DNA of 64,000 nucleotides from NCBI GenBank assembly GCA_022821275.1, contig JAJEDY010000040.1, positions 1-64,000 on the forward strand, written 5' to 3'. Positions 17,033 to 26,344 of the stretch are shown here, piece by piece. Position numbers and translations under genes: made by a program. The number at the start of each line of letters is the position of its first letter. Position 1 is the stretch's first letter. This DNA is from Candidatus Latescibacterota bacterium (GTDB lineage Bacteria > Latescibacterota > UBA2968). The notes under the pieces were generated by a model that worked only from the letters and a program-made list of their open reading frames with translations, made no database searches and had not been told where the DNA came from.

Positions 17033-18766
17033 TTAGTTGTTAGTCTTCATCTTTTTTACTTCACATCTCACACTTTCTACTACCTGATCCAGAGGCACGT
17101 CTGTGCGATCATTTTCATGCCGCAGTTTCATCTCTACCTGTCCATTTGCCAGGCCGCGCGATCCCACGGTCAACCGTATTGGGATGCCGATTAAATCTGC
17201 ATCGTTGAATTTTACGCCCGCGCGTTCATCGCGGTCGTCGAGCAAGACATCCAGTCCCGCGGCTTTTAGTTGCCCATACAATTTCTCAGCAGCTTCCAGT
17301 TCTCCTGCGGGTTTGCGTCCGGTCAGGACTACGATTTGCACCTCAAAGGGCGCGACCGATATCGGCCAGATAATGCCGTGGTCGTCGTGATGGGCTTCGA
17401 TAATACAGGCCAATAATCTGCCCACGCCAATGCCGTAACACCCCATGACGAGGGGCTGCATTTTGCCGTTTACATCCAGGACCTTCGCGCCCATGCTGTC
17501 GCTGTACTTTGTGCCGAGTTTGAAGATATTGCCCACTTCAATGCCGCGCGTGCTGTTGAGCGGGGCTCCGCATTCTGGGCAGGGCATGCCTTTTTCTACG
17601 GCGATGAGGTCTGTGACGATGTCGGGATCAAAATCGCGCCCCACGTTGACATTTAGATAGTGATACCCTTCCTCATTTGCACCCGATACAAAATTTGTTC
17701 CTTTTGCGATGGCTTCATCTACGACTACGATTGCATTTTTCACGGCCATGGGCGACGCGTATCCGGGGACTGCGCCGACTGCGGTGATTTCTTCATCTGT
17801 TGCCGGACGCAATGCCTGCGCCTTTACCACGTTGGCGAGTTTGGTTTCGTTCAACTCGTGATCGCCGCGCAATACTGCAAATATGAACTTCTCTTCGCCA
17901 CTTATTGTGCCGATTAAAAATACAGCTTTGGCCGTTTTGCTCTGCGGTACGTTCAAAAACGACGCGACTTCTTCGATGGTTTTGCAATTGGGGGTCGCCA
18001 CTTTTTGCAGGGGCTTTTCATCTTCCGCTTCAATGGCTTCTCGCTTATATGTCGCCACCTGTCGATTTGCGCGATAACCACAGGAATCACATAAGAGCAG
18101 GGTGTCTTCGCCGCCCGGGTTTAAGTACATAAATTCATGCGCTTCTGTTCCGCCCATCATTCCCGGGTCGCTTTCTACTGAGATGACGTGGTCGCCCAAT
18201 CCCGCGCGCTCAAATATCCGCTGATATGCTTCGTACATACGCGGATAATACGCGTCTAAACCCGCCTGATCGATGTGAAAACTGTATCCGTCTTTCATCG
18301 TAAATTCGCGTACGCGAATCAATCCGCCGCGGCTGCGCGGCTCATCGCGGAACTTGGTCTGTAGCTGAAATGCGCTCAATGGCAATTGTCGGTAGCTCTG
18401 GACCATGTGACGCGCCAAATCGGTTACGGCTTCTTCGTGTGTCATTGCCAAACACATGTCGCGGTCTGCACGGTCTTTCATGCGCATCATTTCTGGTCCG
18501 ACATCGTCCCACCGACCGCTTTCGAGCCAGATTTCCGCGGGTTGTACCACGGGCATTGAAATTTCAAAGCAGTCTGCGCGTTCCATTTCTTCGCGCAATA
18601 TCTGTTCGATCTTTCGCTTCACGCGCAATCCCAGCGGCAAGAAGCTAAAGATTCCCGATGCCAGAGAACGAATTAAACCCGCGCGCAAGGCCAACTGGTG
18701 ACTGATTGCCTCTGCATCTGCGGGCACTTCGCGCAGGGTTTGTGTGAGTAGTTGAGAATAACGCAT
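17033..18766 (-). CDS. proS: Prolyl-tRNA synthetase, bacterial type with editing domain
   Basis: 577 aa class II synthetase. N-terminal motifs start at [15 protein letters not shown]; motif 2 [17 protein letters not shown] near residue 140; an inserted YbaK-like editing domain (about 230-400, deacylating Ala-tRNA-Pro); motif 3 [13 protein letters not shown]; and a C-terminal anticodon domain. The frame extends upstream to 18793, but ATG 18766 has AGAGAGG 7 bp in front. The C-terminus runs into a short GTGTGAAGTAAAA repeat tract. Upstream is the DUF3368 toxin gene, only 13 bp away, so it may share that promoter. Confidence 0.97.
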   Translation of the reverse strand: MRYSQLLTQTLREVPADAEAISHQLALRAGLIRSLASGIFSFLPLGLRVKRKIEQILREEMERADCFEISMPVVQPAEIWLESGRWDDVGPEMMRMKDRADRDMCLAMTHEEAVTDLARHMVQSYRQLPLSAFQLQTKFRDEPRSRGGLIRVREFTMKDGYSFHIDQAGLDAYYPRMYEAYQRIFERAGLGDHVISVESDPGMMGGTEAHEFMYLNPGGEDTLLLCDSCGYRANRQVATYKREAIEAEDEKPLQKVATPNCKTIEEVASFLNVPQSKTAKAVFLIGTISGEEKFIFAVLRGDHELNETKLANVVKAQALRPATDEEITAVGAVPGYASPMAVKNAIVVVDEAIAKGTNFVSGANEEGYHYLNVNVGRDFDPDIVTDLIAVEKGMPCPECGAPLNSTRGIEVGNIFKLGTKYSDSMGAKVLDVNGKMQPLVMGCYGIGVGRLLACIIEAHHDDHGIIWPISVAPFEVQIVVLTGRKPAGELEAAEKLYGQLKAAGLDVLLDDRDERAGVKFNDADLIGIPIRLTVGSRGLANGQVEMKLRHENDRTDVPLDQVVESVRCEVKKMKTNN

Positions 18767-18779
18767 GCAATAACCTCTC

Positions 18780-19262
18780 TTAAACCGTTTCACCCACGGC
18801 TTGCGCAGCCCTTTGGATTACGCGGTCTCCAATATAATAGCCATTCTTTTTCATATTTCTCAGAATGGGTACCACTTCTCGAATCAACATTTTTCTTTTT
18901 GCCTGAACAAGAATACCCGCTGAACCAATAATTTCCAAATTCAAGTCTTCTGCTACCCTTCTCGCCCGGTGATCATCCAGTAACAAACGCGAATTGGGTA
19001 ATTGCTTTGCCAGTTGAATCGCTTCAGTTTCTCCAGGCCCCAGTGCAACAGAAATCAATTCTGTTGTTTGTTCCAATGTCCAATGTTCAAGCCATGAAGC
19101 GCGGTCTAAAAAGTCACGACCGGAGGCATTTTGGCCTCCGGCCAGAATTTCAGTTATTACAGCGGATGGTGCAATAACGCGAGAATACAATCTGAACAAT
19201 AAGTTGAGTCGGTTCACACCTGCTAACGCAATGAGTGGGCTGGAATCTGCGATTAGACACAC
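18780..19262 (-). CDS. DUF3368 PIN-like protein, predicted toxin (second module)
   Basis: 160 aa from GTG 19262; a longer version from TTG 19277 or ATG further upstream is possible. Same fold markers as the copy at 4081: LIADSSPLIALAGVNRL at the start, GPGETEAIQLAK, LLDDHRARRVAEDL and the IIGSAGILVQAKR motif. Probable PIN-type RNase held in check by the UPF0175 protein encoded 1 bp upstream. It directly precedes proS, an unusual place for a toxin gene. Confidence 0.78.
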   Translation of the reverse strand: MCLIADSSPLIALAGVNRLNLLFRLYSRVIAPSAVITEILAGGQNASGRDFLDRASWLEHWTLEQTTELISVALGPGETEAIQLAKQLPNSRLLLDDHRARRVAEDLNLEIIGSAGILVQAKRKMLIREVVPILRNMKKNGYYIGDRVIQRAAQAVGETV

Positions 19263-19263
19263 G

Positions 19264-19515
19264 TCATTTATAACCAAATTCTGTGTCGAGTTGATCATCA
19301 TCCAGATCAACAACGGGGATGTTCAATGCACTGACCTTTGCAAGAAACTTAGGTTTGCTTAAACCGGATAGCTCTGCTGCTTTTCCTGCAGAAATCCGGC
19401 GGAGTTCAAAGAATTTCAATGCCAATAAAAAACGCGCTTCTCGTTCAAATACTTCGGGTTCTTGCCCAGTGATCAAGAGCAGGTCTTCAGAATATGGGAT
19501 ATTCAATGTTTTCAT
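19264..19515 (-). CDS. UPF0175 family protein, predicted antitoxin (second module)
   Basis: 83 aa, same length as the copy at 3837. SAGKAAELSGLSKPKFLAKV is the helix-turn-helix-like core and IPVVDLDDDQLDTEF the acidic tail. ATG 19515 follows CGGGG; the frame extends to 19554 without a better start. A promoter sits 28 bp upstream. First gene of a likely UPF0175-DUF3368-proS-glnS transcript. Confidence 0.78.
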   Translation of the reverse strand: MKTLNIPYSEDLLLITGQEPEVFEREARFLLALKFFELRRISAGKAAELSGLSKPKFLAKVSALNIPVVDLDDDQLDTEFGYK

Positions 19516-19543
19516 ATTTACCCCGTTAGAAAGGTCTTGCAAA

Positions 19544-19573
19544 AATATAAACAAATATTAGGGCAAGAGCCAA
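19544..19573 (-). promoter_or_regulatory. Promoter of the UPF0175-DUF3368 (and possibly proS-glnS) unit
   Basis: On the minus strand TTGGCT (19573-19568), 18-bp spacer, TATATT (19549-19544), ~28 bp before the ATG. Confidence 0.55.
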
Positions 19574-19634
19574 ATATTGTATTCAGTTTGATATTGTGGA
19601 CGATTCGGCATCACATAAAGTTTCACGATGGGCA

Positions 19635-20315
19635 TCATGCACGCCCAAGTGCGATTAACAGATCTGGACGGTTTGAGCCGATGGCGTCAACTCCCAGATC
19701 GATAACGCGTTGTATCTCCTCAACCGTGTCGGGGTTCCACGCGCGGATCAGGAGGCCGTGTGCATGTGCTTTTTGGACGAGCTGGGCGTCAATATTGGGA
19801 TGCAAGATATGTATCCCTATCGCTCCCATATCGACAGCTTGTTCACATGCATCATCTGGTGGATTCGACCACAATGCGCCCAGTGCCAGGCTCGGATTAA
19901 GCTCACGCGCTTCGCGCAGCCGCTCATGGACAAATGAGGTCAGAAGTACCTCGTTTTCTATATTATTTTTTTCAACCATCCGAACGACTGGCTCGGCTGT
20001 GTCTGGCCCTTTCAGTTCAATCTGAAGAACCACTTTTCCGCGCACCAGATCTATCACTTCCTGTAGCGTCGGAATGCGCTCTCCTTTGCCAGCGTCCAAT
20101 CGCTTAACTTCCTCTAACGTAAAGTCGGCGACTGCACCCTGTCCATCGGTCGTTCGATCTACGGTGGTATCGTGAATGACGACGAGGTGCTGATCACGCG
20201 TGAGATGTACGTCAATCTCAATCTGATCGACTTCGAGATCTATCGCTTTTTGCATAGATAGTAGCGTATTTTCGGGTTCCAGTTCTGCTGCTCCCCGGTG
20301 TCCTGTAAGAATCAT
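19635..20315 (-). CDS. Glycerophosphodiester phosphodiesterase
   Basis: 226 aa TIM-barrel GDPD that hydrolyses glycerophosphodiesters to glycerol-3-phosphate and an alcohol. The catalytic start LTGHRGAAELEPENT (His6, Arg7, Glu) and QIEIDVHLTRDQHLVVIHD (Glu/Asp metal ligands, second His) are intact, as are IELKGPD and the C-terminal GVDAIGSNRPDLL. No signal peptide, so probably cytoplasmic. ATG 20315 has GAGAGGA 5 bp upstream; an earlier ATG at 20333 overlaps the stop of the MBL gene (ATGA), so coupling is possible with either start. Confidence 0.9.
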   Translation of the reverse strand: MILTGHRGAAELEPENTLLSMQKAIDLEVDQIEIDVHLTRDQHLVVIHDTTVDRTTDGQGAVADFTLEEVKRLDAGKGERIPTLQEVIDLVRGKVVLQIELKGPDTAEPVVRMVEKNNIENEVLLTSFVHERLREARELNPSLALGALWSNPPDDACEQAVDMGAIGIHILHPNIDAQLVQKAHAHGLLIRAWNPDTVEEIQRVIDLGVDAIGSNRPDLLIALGRA

Positions 20316-20329
20316 TTGAGTCCTCTCTT

Positions 20330-21142
20330 TCATAAATTTATCACTAACCCATCTTCGCCCACCATGACTTCGCCGCCGTATTCTTTGCGAATCTGGTCGC
20401 CCATGCGATGCACAGCTTGTAGATCACCCGTAATGTCTTCGATTACCAGATGCTTGATTATCACGCGTTTTACATTGGCTTCAGTTGCGATTTCTGCGAT
20501 TTCTGGCGGTGTAATATGCCACGATCCCCAGGGTTGGGTCGCCAAAAATTCAGCGGTGCCCGAACATTCTATGGATAACAGATCGGCATTTTGACAGAAT
20601 GCTGAGAATTCCGCATCGGGATTTCCGTCGCCCGTGATTACGACGCGATGATCTTTTGTATCGATGCGATAGACGAGTGTGGGGATGCCGCCGTGATCCG
20701 TGAATGTTGTGGATAGTTGAAAATCGTCTGTGGATAGAAATTCGCCTTTTTCTTCGATCTCAATAACTTCTGGATCCAGCACACTGTCATCTTTTCCATG
20801 TCCAATTCGACTTTGAATATCCTGCTCGAAGGGCGGGCGAATTACATGTGATACAAAGTGTTTTGTCCCGACGGGTCCATAAATTTTGAGGGGTTTTTTG
20901 CGCACCTTTACCCAGCCGACAAATACGAGATAGGGGACATCGACGATGTGATCAAAGTGCAGGTGGGTCAAGAATAGCCGATCTACATCTTCGCAATTTA
21001 CGCCTGCGCGCGCCAGATTTGTACACGCTGAGCGACCGCAGTCAAACATCCAGTTTTCATTACCGATTTGCAATAATTGCGAGGGGCCGCCGCGATTCGG
21101 ATTGTCTCGCACCGCGCCGCTGCCGAGCATGATATATCGCAT
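20330..21142 (-). CDS. MBL-fold metallo-hydrolase (RNase Z-like group)
   Basis: 270 aa. The metal site THLHFDH lies at residues 59-65 and VVITGDGNPD and IIKHLVIE provide the later ligands. The start RYIMLGSGAVRDNPNRGGPSQLL resembles RNase Z/arylsulfatase-like MBL enzymes, but the tRNA-binding exosite of true RNase Z is not obvious. Substrate unknown. Middle gene of the minus-strand trio dehydrogenase-MBL-GDPD, 11 bp after the dehydrogenase. Confidence 0.82.
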   Translation of the reverse strand: MRYIMLGSGAVRDNPNRGGPSQLLQIGNENWMFDCGRSACTNLARAGVNCEDVDRLFLTHLHFDHIVDVPYLVFVGWVKVRKKPLKIYGPVGTKHFVSHVIRPPFEQDIQSRIGHGKDDSVLDPEVIEIEEKGEFLSTDDFQLSTTFTDHGGIPTLVYRIDTKDHRVVITGDGNPDAEFSAFCQNADLLSIECSGTAEFLATQPWGSWHITPPEIAEIATEANVKRVIIKHLVIEDITGDLQAVHRMGDQIRKEYGGEVMVGEDGLVINL

Positions 21143-21153
21143 GATTATATCCT

Positions 21154-22116
21154 TTAGAACGGTCCATTGACGGGGAATTCGGGTTTTTGTCCGTTGAGAA
21201 CGCGCACGATATCCGCTGCGACCATTGCCATTTTTTGTATGGATTCGGCCGAGTGACCGGAATAATGGGGGGATAGGAGGACGTTGTCGAGTTCACACAG
21301 AGGATTGTCTGTCGCTGCGGGTTCTCGTTCAAAGACGTCGATGATTGCGCCGCCAATTTGTTTGTTCCGCAGTGCGGTTACGAGTGCCTGTTCGTCGATA
21401 ACTGGTCCGCGGCTGCAATTGGCGATGATGGCGTGGGGTTGCATGCGGGCGAGTGTGTCGGCGTTGATGAGATGATGTGTGCTGTCGAGGAGGGGCACGT
21501 TGAGGCTGATATAGTCCGAGGTCGAGAGGAGGTCGTCCAATTCCACGCGGCGCACATTCAGGTGGTTTTCTTCTTCTGGAGACGCGGGAAACTCATCGGT
21601 GTAGATGACATTCATTCTAAAGCCGAGGGAGCAGATTTCCGCAAGGCGACGGCCAATGCGACCAAAGCCGATAATGCCCAGGGTTTTGCCGAGTAATTCT
21701 GGGGCGTGTACGCGGTCTCGGAGCGCCCAGTCGCCAGAGCGGGTCGCAGTATCGGCCTGACCAATTTTGCGCGGCAGGGCAATGAAGGACATGGCGAGAT
21801 ATTCGGCGACGGCTTCAACGGGGGCGCCAGGTGTGTTGACGACGTAGATACCGCGCTCGGTGGCGGCGTCAACGTCGATGTTATCGACACCAATGCCGTG
21901 GCGACCTATGACTTTCAGGCGCGGTGCCCGATCCATTACTGGACCGTCGATGATGCCCCGGGCGCGTGCGAGAATGCCGTCTGCGTCTTGAACCGAGGCG
22001 ATGATTTGGTCGGGTTCAAAGCCTTTTGCCCAGAGGATTTCGCAGTCGTTTTTGAGAAGGTGATCTTGTCCACAGGGATGTACGGGTTCAAAGAGCAGGA
22101 TGTTGAATTTTGCCAC
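21154..22116 (-). CDS. D-2-hydroxyacid dehydrogenase (phosphoglycerate-dehydrogenase-like)
   Basis: 320 aa. NAD-dependent oxidoreductase of 2-hydroxyacids. IGRHGIGVDNIDVDAA and the Rossmann GIIGFGRIGRRLAE are typical; the catalytic Arg is in NCSRGPVIDE and the His in LLSPHYSGHS. The His region reads HYSG where most members have H-(x)-A-G. It lacks the C-terminal ACT domain of SerA. GTG start behind AGAAAGGA. First gene after the promoter at 22153-22181, heading a three-gene unit. Confidence 0.88.
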   Translation of the reverse strand: MAKFNILLFEPVHPCGQDHLLKNDCEILWAKGFEPDQIIASVQDADGILARARGIIDGPVMDRAPRLKVIGRHGIGVDNIDVDAATERGIYVVNTPGAPVEAVAEYLAMSFIALPRKIGQADTATRSGDWALRDRVHAPELLGKTLGIIGFGRIGRRLAEICSLGFRMNVIYTDEFPASPEEENHLNVRRVELDDLLSTSDYISLNVPLLDSTHHLINADTLARMQPHAIIANCSRGPVIDEQALVTALRNKQIGGAIIDVFEREPAATDNPLCELDNVLLSPHYSGHSAESIQKMAMVAADIVRVLNGQKPEFPVNGPF

Positions 22117-22152
22117 AGTGTGTCCTTTCTATAAGTTGTTTTGTGAAAATAT

Positions 22153-22181
22153 AGTGTATATCCAGAGTGTGATTTTGTCAA
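22153..22181 (-). promoter_or_regulatory. Sigma-70-type promoter of dehydrogenase-MBL-GDPD unit
   Basis: Minus strand TTGACA (22181-22176), 17-bp spacer, TACACT (22158-22153), 37 bp before the GTG start. Confidence 0.7.
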
Positions 22182-22213
22182 GATGTGAGGTTTTTATTTT
22201 TTTAGATTCTGTC

Positions 22214-22242
22214 TTGCTTCATTTTGAGGTTTTATATATATT
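22214..22242 (+). promoter_or_regulatory. Promoter of tRNA-Glu
   Basis: TTGCTT (22214-22219), 17-bp spacer, TATATT (22237-22242), 18 bp before the tRNA. Several overlapping TATATA registers exist. Confidence 0.5.
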
Positions 22243-22259
22243 TCATTGCTCTATGAGGC

Positions 22260-22334
22260 GACCCCGTCGTTCAGTGGTTAGGACACCGGGTTTTCATCCC
22301 GGCAACGGGGGTTCGATTCCCCTCGGGGTCGCCA
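22260..22334 (+). tRNA. tRNA-Glu (anticodon TTC)
   Basis: 75 nt: acceptor GACCCCG pairs with CGGGGTC, anticodon arm CCGGG-TTTTCAT-CCCGG gives TTC, T-arm with GGTTCGATTCC, discriminator G, encoded CCA at 22332-22334. Confidence 0.95.
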
Positions 22335-22356
22335 TTAAAATTAAGTGTATTATTCA

Positions 22357-22386
22357 AAGGGTCGTGATCTCACGGCCCTTATTTTA
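22357..22386 (+). terminator. Rho-independent terminator of tRNA-Glu
   Basis: About 10-bp stem with one G-T wobble (22357-22367 with 22370-22380) followed by ATTTTATT. 22 bp after the tRNA. Confidence 0.75.
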
Positions 22387-22469
22387 TTGGTGGATGAATG
22401 GAATATACAAACTATATTGGGGAATGGTCTGTATGTTATTTCATATCCCGAATAGAGAAAGGAGTTCTT

Positions 22470-23618
22470 TTGAAAATAGCACCTCTTCTTTCGCCAGAGG
22501 CTTTTGAAGGTATTGAAGGTATGACCCATCTGTGTACGGGGGGCGAATCCCCGTGGCTTAAAAGTCAGGCTGGGGTATATGCCGAGTTTGCCAAATTCAA
22601 GGGTGGGTCACACAAGGGCCGCGATAAAATTTACGACCGCGGAGAGCGCTGTCGCCAGCGCATGGGTCAGCTCTGGAACGTGCCAGCGCATCGCATCGCG
22701 TTTATGCCTTCTGCTGCCGAGGGCATGGGCTGGTTTTCGCGGGGGTTGGACTGGCAGAGTGGCGATAATATTGTGACCAATAATCTCGAGTTTCCCTCTG
22801 TGGCGTATGCGTGGAAGCATCTGCGATCCAGGGGCGTTGAAGTTCGTCTGGTGCCGCACAAAAAATGGACGGTGCGCGAAGAGGATCTCCTCGACGCTGT
22901 TGATTCTCGTACGCGCGTCCTCGCAGTTAGCCATGTGGGGTTTTACACGGGGCAGTGTTTGAATTTGGCGCAACTCTCTGAGGGTGCGTGGAAGAAAGGC
23001 GCGTTATTCGCCGTTGATGCCACGCATTCTTCGGGTGTTTTGCGCGTGCCAGCGCAGTTGACCGATCTCACGGTGAGCAGCAGTTACAAATGGCTTCTGG
23101 CAACACACGGCACGGCGCCTTGTTATTTGAGCGAATGCGCGGAAGAGCAGGTAGCTTCGACGTGTTTTGGCTGGCACAATCTCAAGGTGTGGCCCGAACA
23201 AACCGCCGAGCGCGATCCCGAGGTCGCCGAACAACCGATGCCGGAGAAGCTCGAGCCAGGGAATCCAGCTATGCAGGTGATTATGCACCTGGATCACGCG
23301 CTGGGTGTGATTTTGGAGATTGGTCCCGAGAAGATCGAAAATCACGCTCGCGATCTGTCCGAATTGGTGTCCCGAGGGCTTGCGAAGTTGGGCTATGAGG
23401 TTATTTCGCCAAATAACAGGGAAGCGCGGTCGGGGAATACCTGCTTCGCGTGTGAGGATGGTCGCGAGATGGTTTATCGCCTGGAGGAGCGCAATGTTTT
23501 TTGCTGGGGCGAGTTTGGACGGGTGCGCGTTTCCACGCATTTGTATAATGGTAGCGATGATGTGGCGCGGTTGCTCGATGCGCTGAATGAAGTGGGAAGT
23601 AAGAAGTGTGAAGTGTGA
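22470..23618 (+). CDS. Class V aminotransferase-fold PLP enzyme
   Basis: 382 aa. Fold type I PLP enzyme of the cysteine desulfurase/isopenicillin epimerase-like group. The cofactor site is read at FAVDATHSSGVLRVP (PLP-pyridine Asp and following His) and the Schiff-base lysine at VSSSYKWLLATHGTAP. The frame opens at ATG 22398, but TTG 22470 lies 5 bp behind GAAAGGAG and starts in the domain. The reaction cannot be assigned. Followed 30 bp later by a TIM-barrel isomerase. The last codons (SKKCEV) come from a GAAGTGTGAAGTGTGAAGT repeat tract. Confidence 0.82.
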   Translation: MKIAPLLSPEAFEGIEGMTHLCTGGESPWLKSQAGVYAEFAKFKGGSHKGRDKIYDRGERCRQRMGQLWNVPAHRIAFMPSAAEGMGWFSRGLDWQSGDNIVTNNLEFPSVAYAWKHLRSRGVEVRLVPHKKWTVREEDLLDAVDSRTRVLAVSHVGFYTGQCLNLAQLSEGAWKKGALFAVDATHSSGVLRVPAQLTDLTVSSSYKWLLATHGTAPCYLSECAEEQVASTCFGWHNLKVWPEQTAERDPEVAEQPMPEKLEPGNPAMQVIMHLDHALGVILEIGPEKIENHARDLSELVSRGLAKLGYEVISPNNREARSGNTCFACEDGREMVYRLEERNVFCWGEFGRVRVSTHLYNGSDDVARLLDALNEVGSKKCEV

Positions 23619-23648
23619 AGTAAAACCTGAACCGAAAGGATATTAACC

Positions 23649-24479
23649 ATGATGAAATTGGGTTGTATGTCTCTGAGTTACAAAGATCAGTTCACTGCTG
23701 GCGAAATCGATATGGCGGGGTTTATCGACAAGGCGTATGATCTGCGTCTGGATGGGATTGATATTCACACGCGCGCGTTTGAATCTGAAGACCCAGCTTA
23801 TTTGCGGGATATTCGCATGCGCTGTCTCAGGCGCGGTCTGGTGATTTCGTATCTCGGTGTGAGCAATGATTTTGGCAGGCCCCAGGAAGAATTGCAGGAG
23901 GTGATAGATACTGTCAAGCACTGGGTCGATGTTGCAGAGTTTATAGGTGTGCCACTCGTGCGGATTTTTGCGGCGTGGAATCGCAATGATGAGCCTGAAG
24001 AACAGGTGTGGGATCGCATGATGCCCTGTATGGAGGAGGTCGCGGCATACGGGCAACAAAAGGGCATTGTCCTGGGCTTACACAATCACAATCACGGGTG
24101 TGTTACGCGCACGGGTAAAGACGTGCGCCGGATTCTCGAGACGGTCGATAATCCCTATTTGTCCCATATTCTCGATACGGGGCAATACGTGGGGTCTCCG
24201 GGGTCGAGTGGTCAGCGCGGGACTGAAGATCCGGCATTGGATTTCTATGGGAGTATTGCGGAGACAGCCCCGCTTGCCGTACATGTCCGCGCAAAGGTCT
24301 ATCGCGTCTCTACGGGAGAAGAGGTCTGGCTGAATTATCCGCGCATTTTCGAGATTTTGAATGGGGTGAATTACAACGGCTGGGTGTCCATAGTGTATGA
24401 GGGACAGGATGAAGAGGCAGAAGAGACAGCGGTTCCCAAAGCCGTGAATTATCTGCGGCAGTTTGTGCCGGGTGGATAA
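23649..24479 (+). CDS. Sugar phosphate isomerase/epimerase (AP-endonuclease-2 TIM barrel)
   Basis: 276 aa. Xylose-isomerase-like barrel: LRLDGIDIHTRAFE, VPLVRIFAAWN, LGLHNHNHG (metal-binding His/Asn), ILDTGQYVG and WVSIVYEG place the ligands in family order. Such proteins isomerise or epimerise sugars or inosose derivatives. ATG 23649 (or 23652) follows GAAAGGAT. Paired with the PLP enzyme before it, probably one small transcript; substrate unknown. Confidence 0.85.
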   Translation: MMKLGCMSLSYKDQFTAGEIDMAGFIDKAYDLRLDGIDIHTRAFESEDPAYLRDIRMRCLRRGLVISYLGVSNDFGRPQEELQEVIDTVKHWVDVAEFIGVPLVRIFAAWNRNDEPEEQVWDRMMPCMEEVAAYGQQKGIVLGLHNHNHGCVTRTGKDVRRILETVDNPYLSHILDTGQYVGSPGSSGQRGTEDPALDFYGSIAETAPLAVHVRAKVYRVSTGEEVWLNYPRIFEILNGVNYNGWVSIVYEGQDEEAEETAVPKAVNYLRQFVPGG

Positions 24480-24539
24480 AGAAAAAGCGGCAATGCGCTA
24501 ATGGTCTGGCGTGCCGAAGTTTGCAAAAGGGGAGATATA

Positions 24540-26297
24540 ATGCCCTGGGATAGCGAGAGCTTGTTGCAGCAACTCGAACTTGGCGAGGATAGCCGCGTCG
24601 AGTTCAAAGAAGTTGTGTTTGCTGGTAGTCGCGTGCGGGCACCGCGTCGGGACTCCATCGCCGACGAGTTGGCTGCTTTTGGCAATACCATTGGTGGCAC
24701 ATTGATTTTCAGTGTATCGGATGCCGGTGAGGTGCGGGCGATGAATCGGCAACAGATGGATGCGTTGGAAGCCTTTGTCGGCGAGATTTGTTCGGATAGC
24801 ATCCGTCCCCCGCTGGCGTTTGTCATCCAACGGCTGGCTCTGGCGGATGGTTCGTTCGTATTGATCGTCGAAGTCGAACAGAGTGCGTTGGTACACAAGA
24901 GTCCCGGGGGATACCTTTCCCGACAGGGCAGTGCCAGGCGGGAGTTGTCGTCGGAAGCATTGCACCGCCTGTTTCAGCAGCGGGGGCGTTCAGGCCTGCT
25001 TGGTCCTGACGAAGCGATTGTAACTGGAACCGGGCCCAACACGCTCGATGCGACGCTTGTGGATCGTTTCTTGAGCTCGCGCGCCACTGAGCCTACCGAC
25101 GCTCAACTCGCAAAGCTGGGACTGGTGCGGGAGGATGACAGCGGTGTGATCCGTGCAACGGTTGCCGGGGTGCTACTTTGCACGGTGCGTCCGGATGAGC
25201 ACATACGCGGTGCGATGATTGAAGCCGTTCGCTATCGCGGCACAGTACTTGGTCGCGCGAGCCAGCACGACGCGGTGTCAATCACTGGTCCATTGGACCA
25301 GCAGATCCGCGATGCCGTCAATTTCGCCAGGCTCAACACGCGGGTGGCGGCGCGCAAAGACCCTGGGCGGGTGGAGATCCCACAATTCAGTCCGCGGGCG
25401 GTGTTCGAGGCCATCGTCAACGCCGTGGTTCACCGCGACTACTCAATAGAGAATGCGAAGATACGGCTCTTTATCTTCGATGACCGGCTTGAGTTATACT
25501 CTCCGGGTGCCCTGCCCAACACGCTGCCTATCGAAGCCATGCGAAATCGACAAGCCACCCGCAACGAAACGCTCGCGTCCGTCTTCCGTATGCTTGCAGT
25601 AGGGGATATCGTCGGTGCTGGTGACCGGCAGTACTTTCTGGAGCAACGCGGCGAAGGTGTTCCGATTATCTATGAGCAGACGCGAGATCTGACAGGGCGC
25701 GATCCGGATTACGAACTGCTTGAGGGCGCAGAACTGCGTCTGACAATACCGTCCGCCCGTCCGCCAGTAACGGGCATTGAAGGTGAAGTATCCGTATCTG
25801 CCGAGGGGCGGCCACTCGCAGGTGCAAAGGTCGTTGCACTGTATCCCAACAAGACCTGGATGGAAGGAGAGACCGATACGTTCGGTCGGGTCGGTTTCGG
25901 GTTTCACTCGGAACTCCCCATCACTGTTTTCTGCGCGGCACCGGGGCACAGAGCTTCTGTAGAGCGGGATTGGCACCCGCCAGAACCGCTCTCTGTACAG
26001 CTCGATACGTTGCCGATGGGAGGGTCAGAGATTTTCACAGAAGGAACAGGGCATTTGCCCGATTTGACCGGGCGACTAAATCCGATCCTCGACGATCTCG
26101 ACCGCATGTATCTTTACGCGACGAATATTGCCATTGACGAAGGCAAGCAGCAACCCGTTCACTTCAAATTGAATCAGCCCTTGCGGCTCACGGATGTCAA
26201 CGGTTCTGAGTGGATGGTGCGGTTTGTTGAGATGATTGGGAGGTCGGCACTGCTGGAATACGAGCCTTTGTACGAAAGACGGGGGACCGATGAATAG
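24540..26297 (+). CDS. AlbA_2 domain / RecG-like ATP-binding protein with carbohydrate-type C-terminal domain
   Basis: 585 aa. N-terminal AlbA_2 (Schlafen-like) domain: EDSRVEFKEVVF, then ADELAAFGNTIGGTLIFSVSD. The middle (about 275-350) is a GHKL-like RecG C-terminal ATPase: FEAIVNAVVHRDYS, LFIFDDRLELYSPG. The last third has a beta-sandwich of carboxypeptidase-regulatory type (EGEVSVSAEGRPLAGAKVVA). Such COG2865-like proteins are often found beside restriction genes. ATG 24540 follows AAAGGGGAGAT. The helicase-nuclease gene starts 47 bp later, so I place it in the same defence unit; its biochemical role is unknown. Confidence 0.78.
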   Translation: MPWDSESLLQQLELGEDSRVEFKEVVFAGSRVRAPRRDSIADELAAFGNTIGGTLIFSVSDAGEVRAMNRQQMDALEAFVGEICSDSIRPPLAFVIQRLALADGSFVLIVEVEQSALVHKSPGGYLSRQGSARRELSSEALHRLFQQRGRSGLLGPDEAIVTGTGPNTLDATLVDRFLSSRATEPTDAQLAKLGLVREDDSGVIRATVAGVLLCTVRPDEHIRGAMIEAVRYRGTVLGRASQHDAVSITGPLDQQIRDAVNFARLNTRVAARKDPGRVEIPQFSPRAVFEAIVNAVVHRDYSIENAKIRLFIFDDRLELYSPGALPNTLPIEAMRNRQATRNETLASVFRMLAVGDIVGAGDRQYFLEQRGEGVPIIYEQTRDLTGRDPDYELLEGAELRLTIPSARPPVTGIEGEVSVSAEGRPLAGAKVVALYPNKTWMEGETDTFGRVGFGFHSELPITVFCAAPGHRASVERDWHPPEPLSVQLDTLPMGGSEIFTEGTGHLPDLTGRLNPILDDLDRMYLYATNIAIDEGKQQPVHFKLNQPLRLTDVNGSEWMVRFVEMIGRSALLEYEPLYERRGTDE

Positions 26298-26344
26298 AGA
26301 TGAAGCTATGTATGTGATGCGTATTTTGTGTGAGGTACATTGTT

